Assembly (NCBI GenBank): GCA_002794775.1 | Contig: NBAY01000001.1 | Span: 2,418,001-2,482,000 of the forward strand | Direction of reading: 5' to 3' | From: Porodaedalea pini | Lineage: Eukaryota > Basidiomycota > Agaricomycetes > Hymenochaetales > Hymenochaetaceae | Length of the DNA stretch: 64,000 nt | Shown here: positions 44,980-56,147 of the stretch, piece after piece | How the letters are laid out: every line of letters starts with the position of its first letter | Numbering within the stretch: position 1 is the first letter of the stretch | Notes under the pieces: model-generated | What the model was told of the DNA's origin: nothing | The model's input: the letters and a program-made list of their open reading frames with translations, nothing else | Database searches by the model: none | Program-made: the position numbers and the translations under genes

Positions 44980-47900
44980 GAACATTGATTATTGATCAGA
45001 ATGTCGGGATTTGGGGACGGGGGCCCCGTCCTCGAAACGAAGAGCTCGCTAGTACTCATATTCTCGGAGAATTGGATACGCCGACATCAAACATCGAGCT
45101 CCAGGTAGGATTTCATTACTATTGTATCATACACAAAGATAATTCATTACTTGTTTATCACGGTTTATGAGTAATGAAGAAGTTTCACTCACCAAGAAGG
45201 TTCAGAAAGCACCGGAGATCGCAGTATAACTAGTATAAGCTGCGACGCAGAAATCGGCGACGGCGATCTCGAGAATCGCGAGTATGCATGACATCTCTGT
45301 TTGCCTCAGGCTATTTGCACTTGTTTGCCTGCGTGACGCGCCGCGCGCACGTGCCGCATGTCTTCTCCCGGTCTCGTAAAATTTGTCTTTGCTTTGCTCT
45401 TGTTACTCTACGCTGGTTTACTGCGTGGTAACGTTCATGAAGATGAATTTGATAACGTTACGGATGGCGCTCTCGATCTGGAGAGTTAGGCTTCTCCTAG
45501 AAAGACATAAAATACAGAAAGTGACTTTCGCTATGCCGCGTTTCGACAATCTCTTGCGTTTCGAGCTGCTTGCGGCTGCAAGCACGGTTCACTCTGTTTT
45601 CACTTCCTCACAATTCTTTAGCGCAAGCTGCTACACAGGAGAAAAAGGTCGATGTACTGTAATTCGCACTGGTTACAACTGTGGACGAAAAACGACGATC
45701 AAGCAGAAGACGCTTTTGGCTACAAGATATGCACAGTATAGCCCTGATATGAATACGACTGTTGTCACATAATAAAATGTGCCCGCCGAAACTTGTAGCC
45801 CTTTCCATTCGGCGCAACTTTTTAGGAGCACGTTCTCCAATTTTGCACTGACTGATGAACAGGCTTTTTTGCATCACGTGACGTAGCTCGTGTTAAAACC
45901 CCGGATTATCTTAGGAGGATGCTCGGTCACCAAAGAAGAGTCTGCCTTTTTTCTTATCGAATGGTACAATATCCCTGGTTGCGCTCAAAGAGCCGCCGAA
46001 ACAACGCGCCAGTTGCCTGTCTAGATCGGCCTTCCCGGAAAGAGCGTAGAAGGAACAGGAGAAAAGCGAGCTTCGCACCTAGGTGTCGTTGCGTTGCCGT
46101 AAACGTAGAGCAGAAAAAGAAAATCCTCAGGCCCTCCAAAGCCCGAGTCGGAGAGCAACACTCGCGGATTCTCTCCGAAGCCGCGCAACGAGATGCCTGT
46201 CAGTGCGTCTTCTGTTGCAAGGTGGTTTCAAGAAATATCCGCATTGACCTTTGGTAAGCCGACGTCAGCTTGGAATAAGCTGAATGAGCGAAGTGTAAAA
46301 GATCCCGGAACTAATCCGCTTTTTCTACCTTTTTGCTTTAGTGAGTGAGCGAACTTCTTTCTTGAATCATCTTCATCCGTAGCTGACCGAACTGATCAAC
46401 CAGTAGACTGGAATCGTGATATAGGTGTCTTCTCAGCGGAGGCTTTAGCTTTTTTTTTGCAATCCTGACTTCGCGTGACGGAATGGAACCAAGGGATGCC
46501 ACCCCGTGCTTCGAAGGATTCTCTCCATGCGCATCGTGGCTGCGAAAGTGTGGATTGAGTAACTCATAAATATCGTATTTGAGCGCATCGGTTATCAATC
46601 AACCCATTGAATGCTCCTCGTGTTGATTCCTATCCGCGGACTCTATGCCGCTTATACTGTTTGGTAAGTGTCCTGAACCGTGTTGCAAAGCGACTTCAAT
46701 TTTTCAAATGAGACACTCTTAGAGAGTTTTGGCTGAAGCATAGAAATATTTTGACCTGACGCTCTCAATCGAAGTGATTTACCATTGGCGATCTATAATG
46801 CAGACTTACGCAGATAATTTGGAATTCTATGACGAATGCTAGGCGTAACTGCCAGTCTGCTTGCCGAAAGGGCACGAATGGCAGTTACATGTAAGGTCTT
46901 CGGTGGAGACCTTGTACTCCACCGTCCATTGATTTGGCGATAATTCATTTAATAGTTCATTTAGAAGGCCTTGCGATTACGGCCTTACTATTGAAGGAAT
47001 CGAGCTCCTGTTACTTGTGAAAGCGATGTATATCAAAGACTGTGTTCCATTTTGCACAAAGCGCCCAGACGATTATGGTAATGGATAGTCAAAAGGCGCG
47101 TGAGTTGGTCGATGGACGGCGAACTCCACTGACACGTACCATCATGACCAAATAGCTATGATGCTAAGCCGTTCAACTAACGCAACAATTCGCCTTTAGG
47201 GGCTTGCGGGTTTCCGCCCGCGTTTGAATTCGAGGTGTGTGAACGCAAGGTCGTGGCCACTTCTATGTATACTTATTCTGCTGGTCGCCGAAAGCCCCAC
47301 TGAACAAGTTCGAGATGTATTCCCGCTTCCAAGGCATCCAAACATCTTTACTAGCACGGACTCGCAAAATGCGTCCCAGATTAGAGCTTTAAGCTAGAGC
47401 TGCTAGACAGGAGGTCAGTACGAAAAGTATTAGAAACCTCACAAAACTAGAAGCATTCTGTAAGTAAACAGCGCGTGCCACATTCGTGTATATTCCTGAT
47501 AGTTTAGCTCGAGAATTACAGTCTGCTAAATTCTCTCGTGAAGAGTGAAGAAGAGAACACCAGAGTGTTAATAGTATACCCAATGCATCATGAGATGCAA
47601 TTCAAAAAATGTCGGAGAACTTTATGATAGAGATCCGGCACTCTCCAACAGTCTTGAAGCTCAAAATGAATGCTGAATTGGTGGCGTGCAAGAGGCTAAC
47701 CCAGTGAAGATTTAGCGTTCCATAGGCAAGAGCGGGAAACATGAGTACGTACGGCATTCGTGATGCTTCTCATCACGAGTTTCGTACCCAGCAAACCCGC
47801 GCATATGATTTATATCCTGTAATCCTTGGTTTTCTCGTAATACAAGCACCTGAGATCACGATCAAGCCGGTCGCGAAGCCGTCGCGTGCCATTAATAGGA

Positions 47901-49200
47901 AGTGAATGCAAGTCATAACACAATTTTATGAATTTATATCCTACGCGAAGCTGATGGAGTTCGTTGCTCTATGCACTGCATCGAAGAAGAATCAGCGGCG
48001 AACTCGTTAGATGTGATCTATAGCCAGAAAAGTGCGACAGAGGAAGCACTGGGTGCAGATGTAAAAGGGATCCCTGTACGTACTCCTTTCCGTTGCATCA
48101 AGTGTATTGAGAAAAGCAAATGTTTGTTCTTCTTTTATCCAGAATGCTCGAGTCTACTCCGCAAGCTTTGAGCCATTTTGCATTCGTGACAATGATTATT
48201 TTCAGCTTGCCCGGCTCTCCGGAAGAAAATAGTCATACTGATTGCTCAGCTGGAACTTGGGGATACTTTGAAATTGAGTAATTTATGTTCCTGATCAAGT
48301 TGCTTGACAAGGGGCAAGTCAACAGAGTAACCATACAGTTGCCGAGAGCCTCAGCCACAAATACTTTCCGTGCGCTAAGGAATGGAGGGACGCCCTTTCA
48401 GACTACGATCTTCTGAAACCCTCACCTGCTCCGAGGACGAGAGAGAGAACCATGCCGAGCCGACAGGTTTCCGCCGTTGCATGCGCTCAACATCTACATT
48501 TTGGGACTTGTCCATAGGTGGGCGTTGAAATCGAAATCAAGGCGTGCTCCCGCAGATGGGGATGCCGGTGAAACTGAATTCTCTGCAAAATAAATTGAAG
48601 TTGGCTGATGCAAACCTCATCACCAAGTACCCAGCACCCGGCCTTGCCTCTAATAAACCACCTTTGCAAAGTTTCTTCTCGGTTCTGAAAGCTAGAACAA
48701 AAGCATGAGCCCATAACGACTTGGAGTCCTTACGTACGTGCAAAACAGTATTGCCTCACCCGCGGCTTATTCGCTCTAGGGAAGGCGGAAGCCTATGGGA
48801 GTATAGAGTTGTATTCGATGCAGCTGCGTGGAGAGCTTGTCATCCGGCAGCTCGGGGGAGATTATCTCTCGCGAGATCGTGGGTTTTGCCGTAACTATAC
48901 ATAAGCAAGGAGTTCGTCTAACTTTGAGAAGAGCTCGTTAGGTCCGGAGAGTACGAGAAATGACATAAGACTGAGAAAGAGTTCGGAATATCGAGTAGTT
49001 CCGCACACTATGTGATGGAAAAGATGGCGAGCATCATCATTGAAATCAGGCGATGAACCACAAGCTTGGGTTCACAGATCATCAATGCTCGATGATGCGG
49101 TCACGGATGCAGTTCTATGCGCTTCAACGACGAAGTGAGCCGAACAGTTCATCAATAGCTGGTGGACTCTTGAGGGATGCAAATGATACCTAGCGGTGTC
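44980..49200. repeat. Right inverted-duplication arm, outer segment (pairs with 1760-5830)
   Basis: Reverse-complement partner of 1760-5830, with anchors given there. CpG content is ordinary. Weakly coding-like pieces occur in both copies, notably a frame with ESAANSLD at 47971-48171 (plus) and at 2893-3147 (minus), but stops and frame changes prevent any gene model. The outer end near 49200 is approximate. Confidence 0.8.
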
Positions 49201-49739
49201 GCCTGAGACAGACACTATCAAGGCACACGATATTAATATCGCCCCTGGGGTTGTGTTGGTTTTACCTGATAACTGCCTAATATAGATGATAGCGACGATG
49301 ACTCAGTGATGGTCAGCAAAGCTGTCGCCTTTCAGAATCGCCCTGCCGGCACATTCCGATCTGCAATGCAAATGTTAAAGGACGCTGGTAGGGCAATATT
49401 AAACATCCAAGAAAGGGAACAACACTGAATTGATATGAAGGTACTGTCATGCCACTGACACACATAAGCAGAGATCTAAGTTCTGGTTTTTGGCCGAGTT
49501 TGAGTTTAGCCCAGGCTGAGAAGAGGTCTTTCTGTACATTTAGGCAAGTCAATGTCCACCCGAAATTCGTTGTCATTCGACGAGCAGGAGTTTAAGCTAT
49601 GAGGTGATAGACTGAATCAAGCTTAGTTCCGAGCTAAGCTCAGCTCAGCTCGCGGCAACACTAGTCACTCTTCTCCTAAACTTGACAGAGTCAGAGAAAC
49701 ATTACGTGAGCGTGTATTGGAAGTGGAGTTCGATATAAA
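49201..49739. other. Spacer between right arm and direct repeat R2
   Basis: No gene visible. It contains a tattaatatc word at 49231 and a ctcagctcagctcg run near 49640. Confidence 0.4.
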
Positions 49740-51005
49740 TGAGTAAATTTACGACCATCATTCTCGATCATCTCCCTCGACTTGCAGAAAAACCAGCGCG
49801 GCACTGAATGGCAGGAATAGATCTTGACCGAGGGGTGTTCAATCGTACTCGTGCTGTGAAGTATTGATCAGTCCGAATACAAATGACCTGTAACGCCGAG
49901 ACATCGCGGTGACATAGTTGGAATGTACGCAAATGCGTTCAGGCATATGCCGGAGCAATGTGCCTTTGATTGTGTTGAGCATACAACATAGTTCCTGATC
50001 CGCTTGCAGAGCGATGATCCCAGTAGGAACATGATACAATAGATTCATGATTATTGGTCTTAAATGGTAAAACTTACCGTTTACTCCACGAGCAATACAG
50101 ATTGCATCGGATCTTGCCTCAAATATAGGCCCAACATGAGGATGAACATGTCACCAGGAGTTCTTGATGTTTTGGACGATTCCTATAAAACTGCTTACTG
50201 GACAAAGGGACCATCAATCAGTCACCACAGTCAAATCTTGTTTGCTCACGTTCACTTTGTGTTTCCACGACTGGTCGTGGGCTTCCGCCGAACTTGAAGA
50301 ACCATCCTTGAGATATTGACGGTGATAGAAGCCAGTAGAATTTGACAGCGTGGAGACGACCGCACAATGTGGAACCCCTCGTGGATAGGCATGCGCGACT
50401 GAGCATACAAGTCTGCTTGGAGAAAAAACTGACCAGATAATTGTGTGGCGCCGAAGCTCAGTTTAAGTCATCCAATAGCATATGATATAGCATTTCTAGT
50501 GTAAATAAGAGTAAGTTCAATCAATCTCTATCGAGAGAAAAAGCGATCGATATTGCGATCCTGACGGATTATCGAGTAAGCCTGAAGTCGTTTGACTTTT
50601 TCCCTTCGAGATGTTATGTTTACACCGGTGATCAAGCTCCCAAACGCATGGAGCTTTGCGAGGAAACGGCAGCAACTAGCTTCCATCAAACTCAGTAGGA
50701 ATAATGGAGGCGTCTCAGGTCCTCGACAGCGAGCGGCCATGCAAAATAAACCCTTACGTCTGAATATCGAAGTCTCAAAATGATGGTCAATGACGCTAGC
50801 ACCGAGTTACTAGACGTGGCTGTGGCGAGAGAACCCGTAGAATGAGTGAGGTACAGAGCTGCACAGATGTGGGTGCAGAGAACCTTGAGATGGCGAGCAA
50901 ACCGAGTAAATGTACCGAGCTTGATCACCCAGCACCCAGTGCTAAGCATGGTACGGACACGAGCCTGCCCCGAACCTGAGTGAAGAAGACTCAACACTGA
51001 GAAGG
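49740..51005 (+). repeat. Direct repeat copy R2 (related to 36745-38330)
   Basis: The partner of R1 in the same orientation. It lacks the roughly 300-bp internal segment of R1. Short minus-strand frames (50528-50740 and 50692-50997) share a few residues with R1 (MEASC) but are not conserved further. Confidence 0.75.
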
Positions 51006-51424
51006 TCTCAAGTCATTCGAATTGTCGAAGGTTAGGAAGACGGCCTGTCAGGTTCATATACATATCCAAATCCTCGTATCCGCCTCTCATTCTGCAATAG
51101 CAAGGTGTCAACGAGACTGATAAATATTCAAGTTGGTCTTACATAGCACTCACGGAGAACAATATCTAATAAGAAAAGACGTGTCCGTGCGCCACTCGAA
51201 TTAGAAATATTTTCTAGTTCACAATGGCAAGGAATAGTACAGCAGAGTCATTCTTGATTTCAAAATACGTGCAAGTCAGAAGGAACATCGCGCTTCCGAG
51301 CTTGAGTCAAACGAGGTCGAAGATGAGCTGATTAAGCTTTCTCACGCTTACTTCATTTTGAAGCGCGAGGCGCAAACGCGAGATTCACTCGTTGCTTAAC
51401 GTCGTTCACGATCCACAGTCAACA
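51006..51424 (+). promoter_or_regulatory. 5' flank of the NUP98-like gene
   Basis: The 419 bp before the start codon form the likely promoter and 5' UTR. No TATA box is evident. Confidence 0.4.
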
Positions 51425-54400
51425 ATGTTTGGCGGCAATAGCTCCTGGGCAAACCCTCAACAGAACCAACAGCAGCAGCAGCAGCAGCCGGGACCGTCGG
51501 CGTTCGGGCAACAACAACCCAACGCGTTCGGGTCAGGTGGAACTGGCGGTGCGTCTTGTTGATCTTTTATGATTGTGTGTCCAAGTCATGCTCAATGCGT
51601 GTTTCTCCTGTTTTGTTTCGACTTGTTTGACACACCGACTACATACTGTGTCTCGTGGCTCGCGTATTGCTCTTCTCCTACTTGACTTCGACCTCTCAAC
51701 TTGAACTGGACAGCAGCCTTCGGCGGCGGAGCATTCGGCCAAAACAGCCAACAACAGCCTCCTGTGAACCCCATGTTTGGAGGTACAACGAACACGGCTA
51801 ATACAACGGGTACGTCTGGCTTTGGTGCGCTCCTAGTCCTTTCTAATTTCTAGGATATCGACTAAATCAACATTGCTTTAGGCACGTTCGGCGGCGGTGG
51901 TACGACTGCGTTTGGTGCGCCAAAACCCTCTGGCTTTGGTGCTTTCGGTGGTGGCGGCAACACTGGCACATCAACATTTGGTAGTGGAGGTGCATTTGGG
52001 CAGACGAACACGCCGGCCACAGCTAGTACATCTGCATTCGGTCAGCCTGCGGGAGGGACGAGCGCGTTTGGTGGGGCGGGGACTGGTCTATTTGGTCAAA
52101 AACCTGCAGCTCCTACAGGCGCGTTCGGAAGTACTTCAACTGGTACGTTTGCTCAGGGGGCTTTAATGCTCATCACTAGTCTTTCAACATATATACTGTA
52201 TGGAGCTCCGAACTGACTTGGTATACTCATCACCATTGTATCAGGTCCAACTCCTGGCACAGGCGATGCAAGCGTTGCGCCAGTTACTACAGGCTCTGCA
52301 AACCCTCCTTATTCTGTCTTCTCTGAAAAAGACACGAACGGTCCGGGAAATGTCACACTTAACTATCAGAGCATTAGTACGATGCCCGCATATCGTGGGA
52401 CTTCTTTTGAGGTCTGTTATTTTATGCTTTCGCATAATTACGAGTGCCTGAACTTACTACATCAACTTAGGAACTTCGTGTCCAAGACTATGCGCAGGGG
52501 CGTAAAACCGCCGGTGGGTTTGGTCAATCTGCAACGTTCGGGTTAGCGCCTTCGCAGTCTTCGACTGCCGCCTTTGGTCAGCCCGCCGCAAGTACGAGCA
52601 CCTTCGGCGGCTTTGGACAGAGCAATCAACAACCTGCGACTCAGCCATCAAACGCCTTTGGTTCCTTCGGGCAACCCGCAGCGGCACAGCCTCCAGCATT
52701 TGGCTCTGGGACGGGCACAACGTTCGGATCATTCGGGCAAAGCACGCAACCACAGCAGCAACAACCACAGCAGCCTGCAGGCTCAGGCCTCTTCGGCGGG
52801 GCAGGTGCATTCGGGCAAAACACACAACAGCAGGCGCAAACTGGGACTAGCGCTTTTGGCGGGTTCGGACAGAACAATAGCACACAGCCGAAGCCTTTCG
52901 GTACCTTTGGTCAAACAACGAGTACAAATGCTTTTGGATCTGGGAGCGGCTTCGGACAGAGCGGCACTCAACCCGCGAGCCAGCCTACTGGAGGGTTATT
53001 CGGGCAGCCTGCTAATCAAAATCAAGGCACGACTGCATTTGGTTCCTTCGGTAAGTGATATCTGCAAAATGAAATGATAATGAATAACTAATCCATCTCT
53101 AGGCACGAACAATAACAACGCGTTGAAGCCTGCTTTCGGCCAACCTGCTTCACAGCCTACAACGACTGGGTTTGGACTGTTCGGTCAGAACAACCAGCAG
53201 CAGCAGCAACCTAATCAGCCTCAAGGTCAACAGCCATCAACCGGGCTGTTTGGTGGTGGCGGTGGGACTTCGACAGGAACGGGTCTATTCGGACAGAACA
53301 CCCAGCAGCAACAAGGCCAACCAGGGCAGCAGAATACGGCACAACCATCGACTGGTCGTAAGTGCCTATTCCTTCTTTGAAAGAAAGTGGCTGAAGCTAG
53401 GTGTTTTAGTTTTTGGGCAGCCGGCGGCTCAGCCCTCCAGTAATTTATTCGGCGGCGGAGGTACAGGTCCGAGTCTTTTTGGCAACAATAACCAGAGTAA
53501 ACCAGGTAGGTTCTCACTTCCTTTTTCGAGAAGGGCTCCTCTAATGTGAGATTTTAGGATTTGGCGGGGGTATTTTCGGCACGAATAACAACCAACAGGC
53601 AAACTCTGGCACTGGGCAGCCTTCAACAGGGATATTCGGTCAGCCCCTTGGACAGTCAACTGCACAGTCTGCTCCCGGGACGAATGCGTTTGGCGGAACA
53701 TCATTATTTGGTCAAAAACCTGCTACTACAAATGTTTTCGGTCAATCGACTACACAGCCGACTTCAACTGGAATGGGGAGCTCGTTGTTCGGCAACAGTA
53801 CATTGGGTGGACCTGGCGGTGGATTCGGTCAGTCTATGGCTGGTACACCTGGTGCGCAAGGTGCAGGCACTTTAACTGCTTCAGTAGCGCAGCCCGTACA
53901 GGAAAATCTTCCCATCTTCAGCTTGCTCCACAGCAATACGCAGGCCGCTTCTCTAGCTCCTCCACCGAAGAAGATGTCTAATTTCTTCGTCGATGTTCCA
54001 ACGCGCTCTCCGCTCGGCATTTCATCGGCTCGTCTCAGCAACGGCGGGAAGCTGCGCGGGTTCGGCGTTTCGCAGTCGGCAGCAGGACTTAACAGGAACG
54101 GTGGTCTTTCTGCAACGATGACACTCTCGAAAAACGCTCCAAACTCCCTTGCGCTTAGCAGAGGCGATAGCAGGAGTCTCCTTGGGCCCGACTCATTTCT
54201 AGGTAGCCCGTCGTTAGGAAGTGACGGAAAGTCTAGCCCGAAGAAGCTTGTGCTCCATAAGAAGATTGACCCAAGCGAAGTGTTTGGTCGCTCAATGGCT
54301 AAGGCTGCTGCGTCAAGCGGCTCCAAAGTAGCGTTTAATCCTGCAATGAGCATGGCGGCGCGGGAGAAGGAGGCATTTTCAACGCCAGCTGTATTGAAAC

Positions 54401-54923
54401 CCACGCAACCAACATCTCCAGTTACTGCGTCATCCGGAAGAAAGTCGATGTCTCTCGAAAAGGACCCGTCGGAATTGCAGGAGGGTGACTACTACGTGAA
54501 GCCGCCGCTTGATGTGCTGCGCAAACTGAGTAACCGGGAGCTGTCCGCGTTCGAAGATCTCATCGTCGGCCGGAAGGGATACGGCGAAGTTCATTTCTTG
54601 GACCCAGTGGACTTGACTGCGCTGCCGAAGCTGAAAGACTTGCTCGGGAAGCTCGTGGAGATCGACAACAAGGAGGTCTGCGTGTATCCAGACTCGGCTT
54701 TGGTGGAGGAGAAGCCGCCGCCCGGCGAAGGCATCAATGTTCGTGCTCGAATCAGTCTTGCCGGCTGTTGGCCCAAAGACAAGGCCAGCGGCGAATCACT
54801 CAAAGATGATAAATCCCAGTCTTCGCGAAACATCTGAAGAAGCTGAAGAACATTAAACGCACGCATTTCGAGTCTTATGATGTCAAGACCGGGTCTTGGG
54901 TCTTTGTCGTGGATCACTTCTGA
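51425..54923 (+). CDS. NUP98: NUP98/NUP116-type FG nucleoporin (apparent frameshift near 3' end)
   Basis: Eight exons: 51425-51548, 51714-51809, 51882-52142, 52245-52411, 52471-53050, 53103-53357, 53410-53505, 53558-54923; all phases agree up to exon 8. The product starts MFGGNSSWANPQQ and carries many FG/GLFG repeats in Gln/Asn/Thr-rich linkers; the exon 6-7 join recreates a GLFG. A GLEBS motif for Rae1/Gle2 binding lies at about residues 196-230 (MPAYRGTSFEELRV). The C-terminal NUP98 autoproteolytic-type fold runs from about residue 834 (EGDYYVKPPLD). Frame 1 stops at 54837, yet the conserved end of the fold (THFESYDVKTGSWVFVVDHF) lies in the -1 frame and ends at TGA 54921-54923, so one base appears missing near 54811-54815 in an AAA run. 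The protein lines the nuclear pore and controls transport and mRNA export. Confidence 0.92.
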
Positions 54924-55458
54924 TAGGTCTAGAGTCAGGACCAGGGTTAACAATTTGATGATAGTCTGATACTTCTGTTTTGTTTTGTGACTCGTGTACA
55001 TGATAATAGTTTGTCCTCCGCAAATAGCAAACCTATGTGCTTCCAAGCAATGTCTGCGCAGTTTATCTCGGTCCCCCGAGAGCATCATTCTGTAGAGCTG
55101 CTACTGTCTCATTTTTATAGTTGATGCATGGACGACCTATGTAAGTAAGTAATGGTTCTTTTTTGTTTTGTTTGTATTTTGTACAAGAGATTGTCCACTT
55201 TCTGCGCTGGTCTGGTAGTAATTAGATATAGATGCAGGAAGATGAGGTATTTAGCATAAAGAGAGACGGGATGAGCGGAGCAGAGCTTCGGGTATTCGAT
55301 TTCCAAAACAAATAGGTTTTGTCCGTGTGATCGAAAGAAAGAGTGGCGGTGAACTGGATATTGGGTTGCAGGCAAATTTGGGCCAAGTTAGAAACATATT
55401 AGCAGAGGTGCTAGGAGCTTACGGTATACGAGGAGCCAAGCAGCAAGGAACAGGACGC
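54924..55458. other. Intergenic between convergent genes
   Basis: 535 bp between the stop codons of two convergent genes, presumably both 3' UTRs. No further gene seen. Confidence 0.5.
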
Positions 55459-55959
55459 TCATGGTAGCAAGGCGCCTTCCGGGCTAGGACTGCTCGAGAC
55501 GCAATCCTTTGGCGGAGGTGCGGGAGGCGTCATGGCCCGCTCGCGCTCGTTCCGCAGACGCTCAACGCGCACCGCAAGCGGTTCCGCGTCCTCCGAATCT
55601 TCGTCGTCGTCGTCCTCCACAAAGCTACGCGCAGGCGGTCCGTCGTCCTCTGACAGCCTTATGCGGCCCTCGTTGCCTGACCAAGTCTTCAACCTAGTAC
55701 ATAACCACACACCGTTAGTTCACTCACTAAGATGAAAGCTAAGAGGAGACTCACTGATGGGCGACAACTGTGCGCAGATTGTTCGCGCGTCGCCATATGA
55801 GGAAGAGCGCGCAGAGAGTGCAGAGGGTGAAGAGCGCGACGAGAGGGAAGTTGCCAATCGGCTGCGGTTTTGGCGATTCGCGTGGTTCTGTGGCGACATA
55901 GTGAACTGAATGCTCGCTAGATTGGTGAAAGGCTATGACCTACCTCCTGAAGGCGGCAT
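55459..55959 (-). CDS. Small single-pass membrane protein, function unknown
   Basis: Three exons on the minus strand: 55959-55944, 55887-55755, 55693-55459 (introns 56 and 61 nt, GTAGGT and GTGAGT donors, phases 1 and 2), giving 127 residues. The start MPPSGEPRESPKPQPIG is followed by one hydrophobic segment (about 19-37, FPLVALFTLCTLCALFLIW), then RRANNLR, then an acidic stretch with a DDDDEDSED run and a Pro/Ser-rich tail. The basic residues after the helix suggest the C-terminal part is cytosolic. I do not recognise the family. Divergent from the palmitoyltransferase gene, 188 bp between start codons, so the promoters overlap. The first exon is only 16 nt, so the gene is easily missed. Confidence 0.7.
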
Positions 55960-56147
55960 GATATTTTGAGTCTCTTGATGTTTGTGTCGATGTGTCGATG
56001 TAGTGCAGGGTTACTCACCAACTCAGGGATCGACGATCGGAAATGAGTCTAAATTACATAAGAACGCGTTCAGTGCGTCATTCCCGCAGCCAGGTCAGCC
56101 AACAACTCGAACTGGTTGCTAGCTGACGGTCGACTCGCACACTGTCG

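Larger units (their letters stand above)
39215..44980. repeat. Right inverted-duplication arm, inner segment, CpG-depleted
   Basis: Its reverse complement aligns colinearly with 5830-13060 (anchors listed for that segment). Compared with the left arm most CG dinucleotides have become TG or CA, while the flanking outer segment (44980-49200) keeps them. It contains a gag-like broken frame (41243-42142) without a left-arm counterpart. Short frames such as 44084-44479 (minus) and 43275-43565 (minus) are not conserved and are not called. The aggatatatatatat run near 43390 matches 7470. Confidence 0.8.

Noticed and set aside
49490..49520. Direct-orientation word ggccgagtttgagtt shared with 1685-1710
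   Set aside because: A single short match outside the colinear inverted anchors; chance cannot be excluded.
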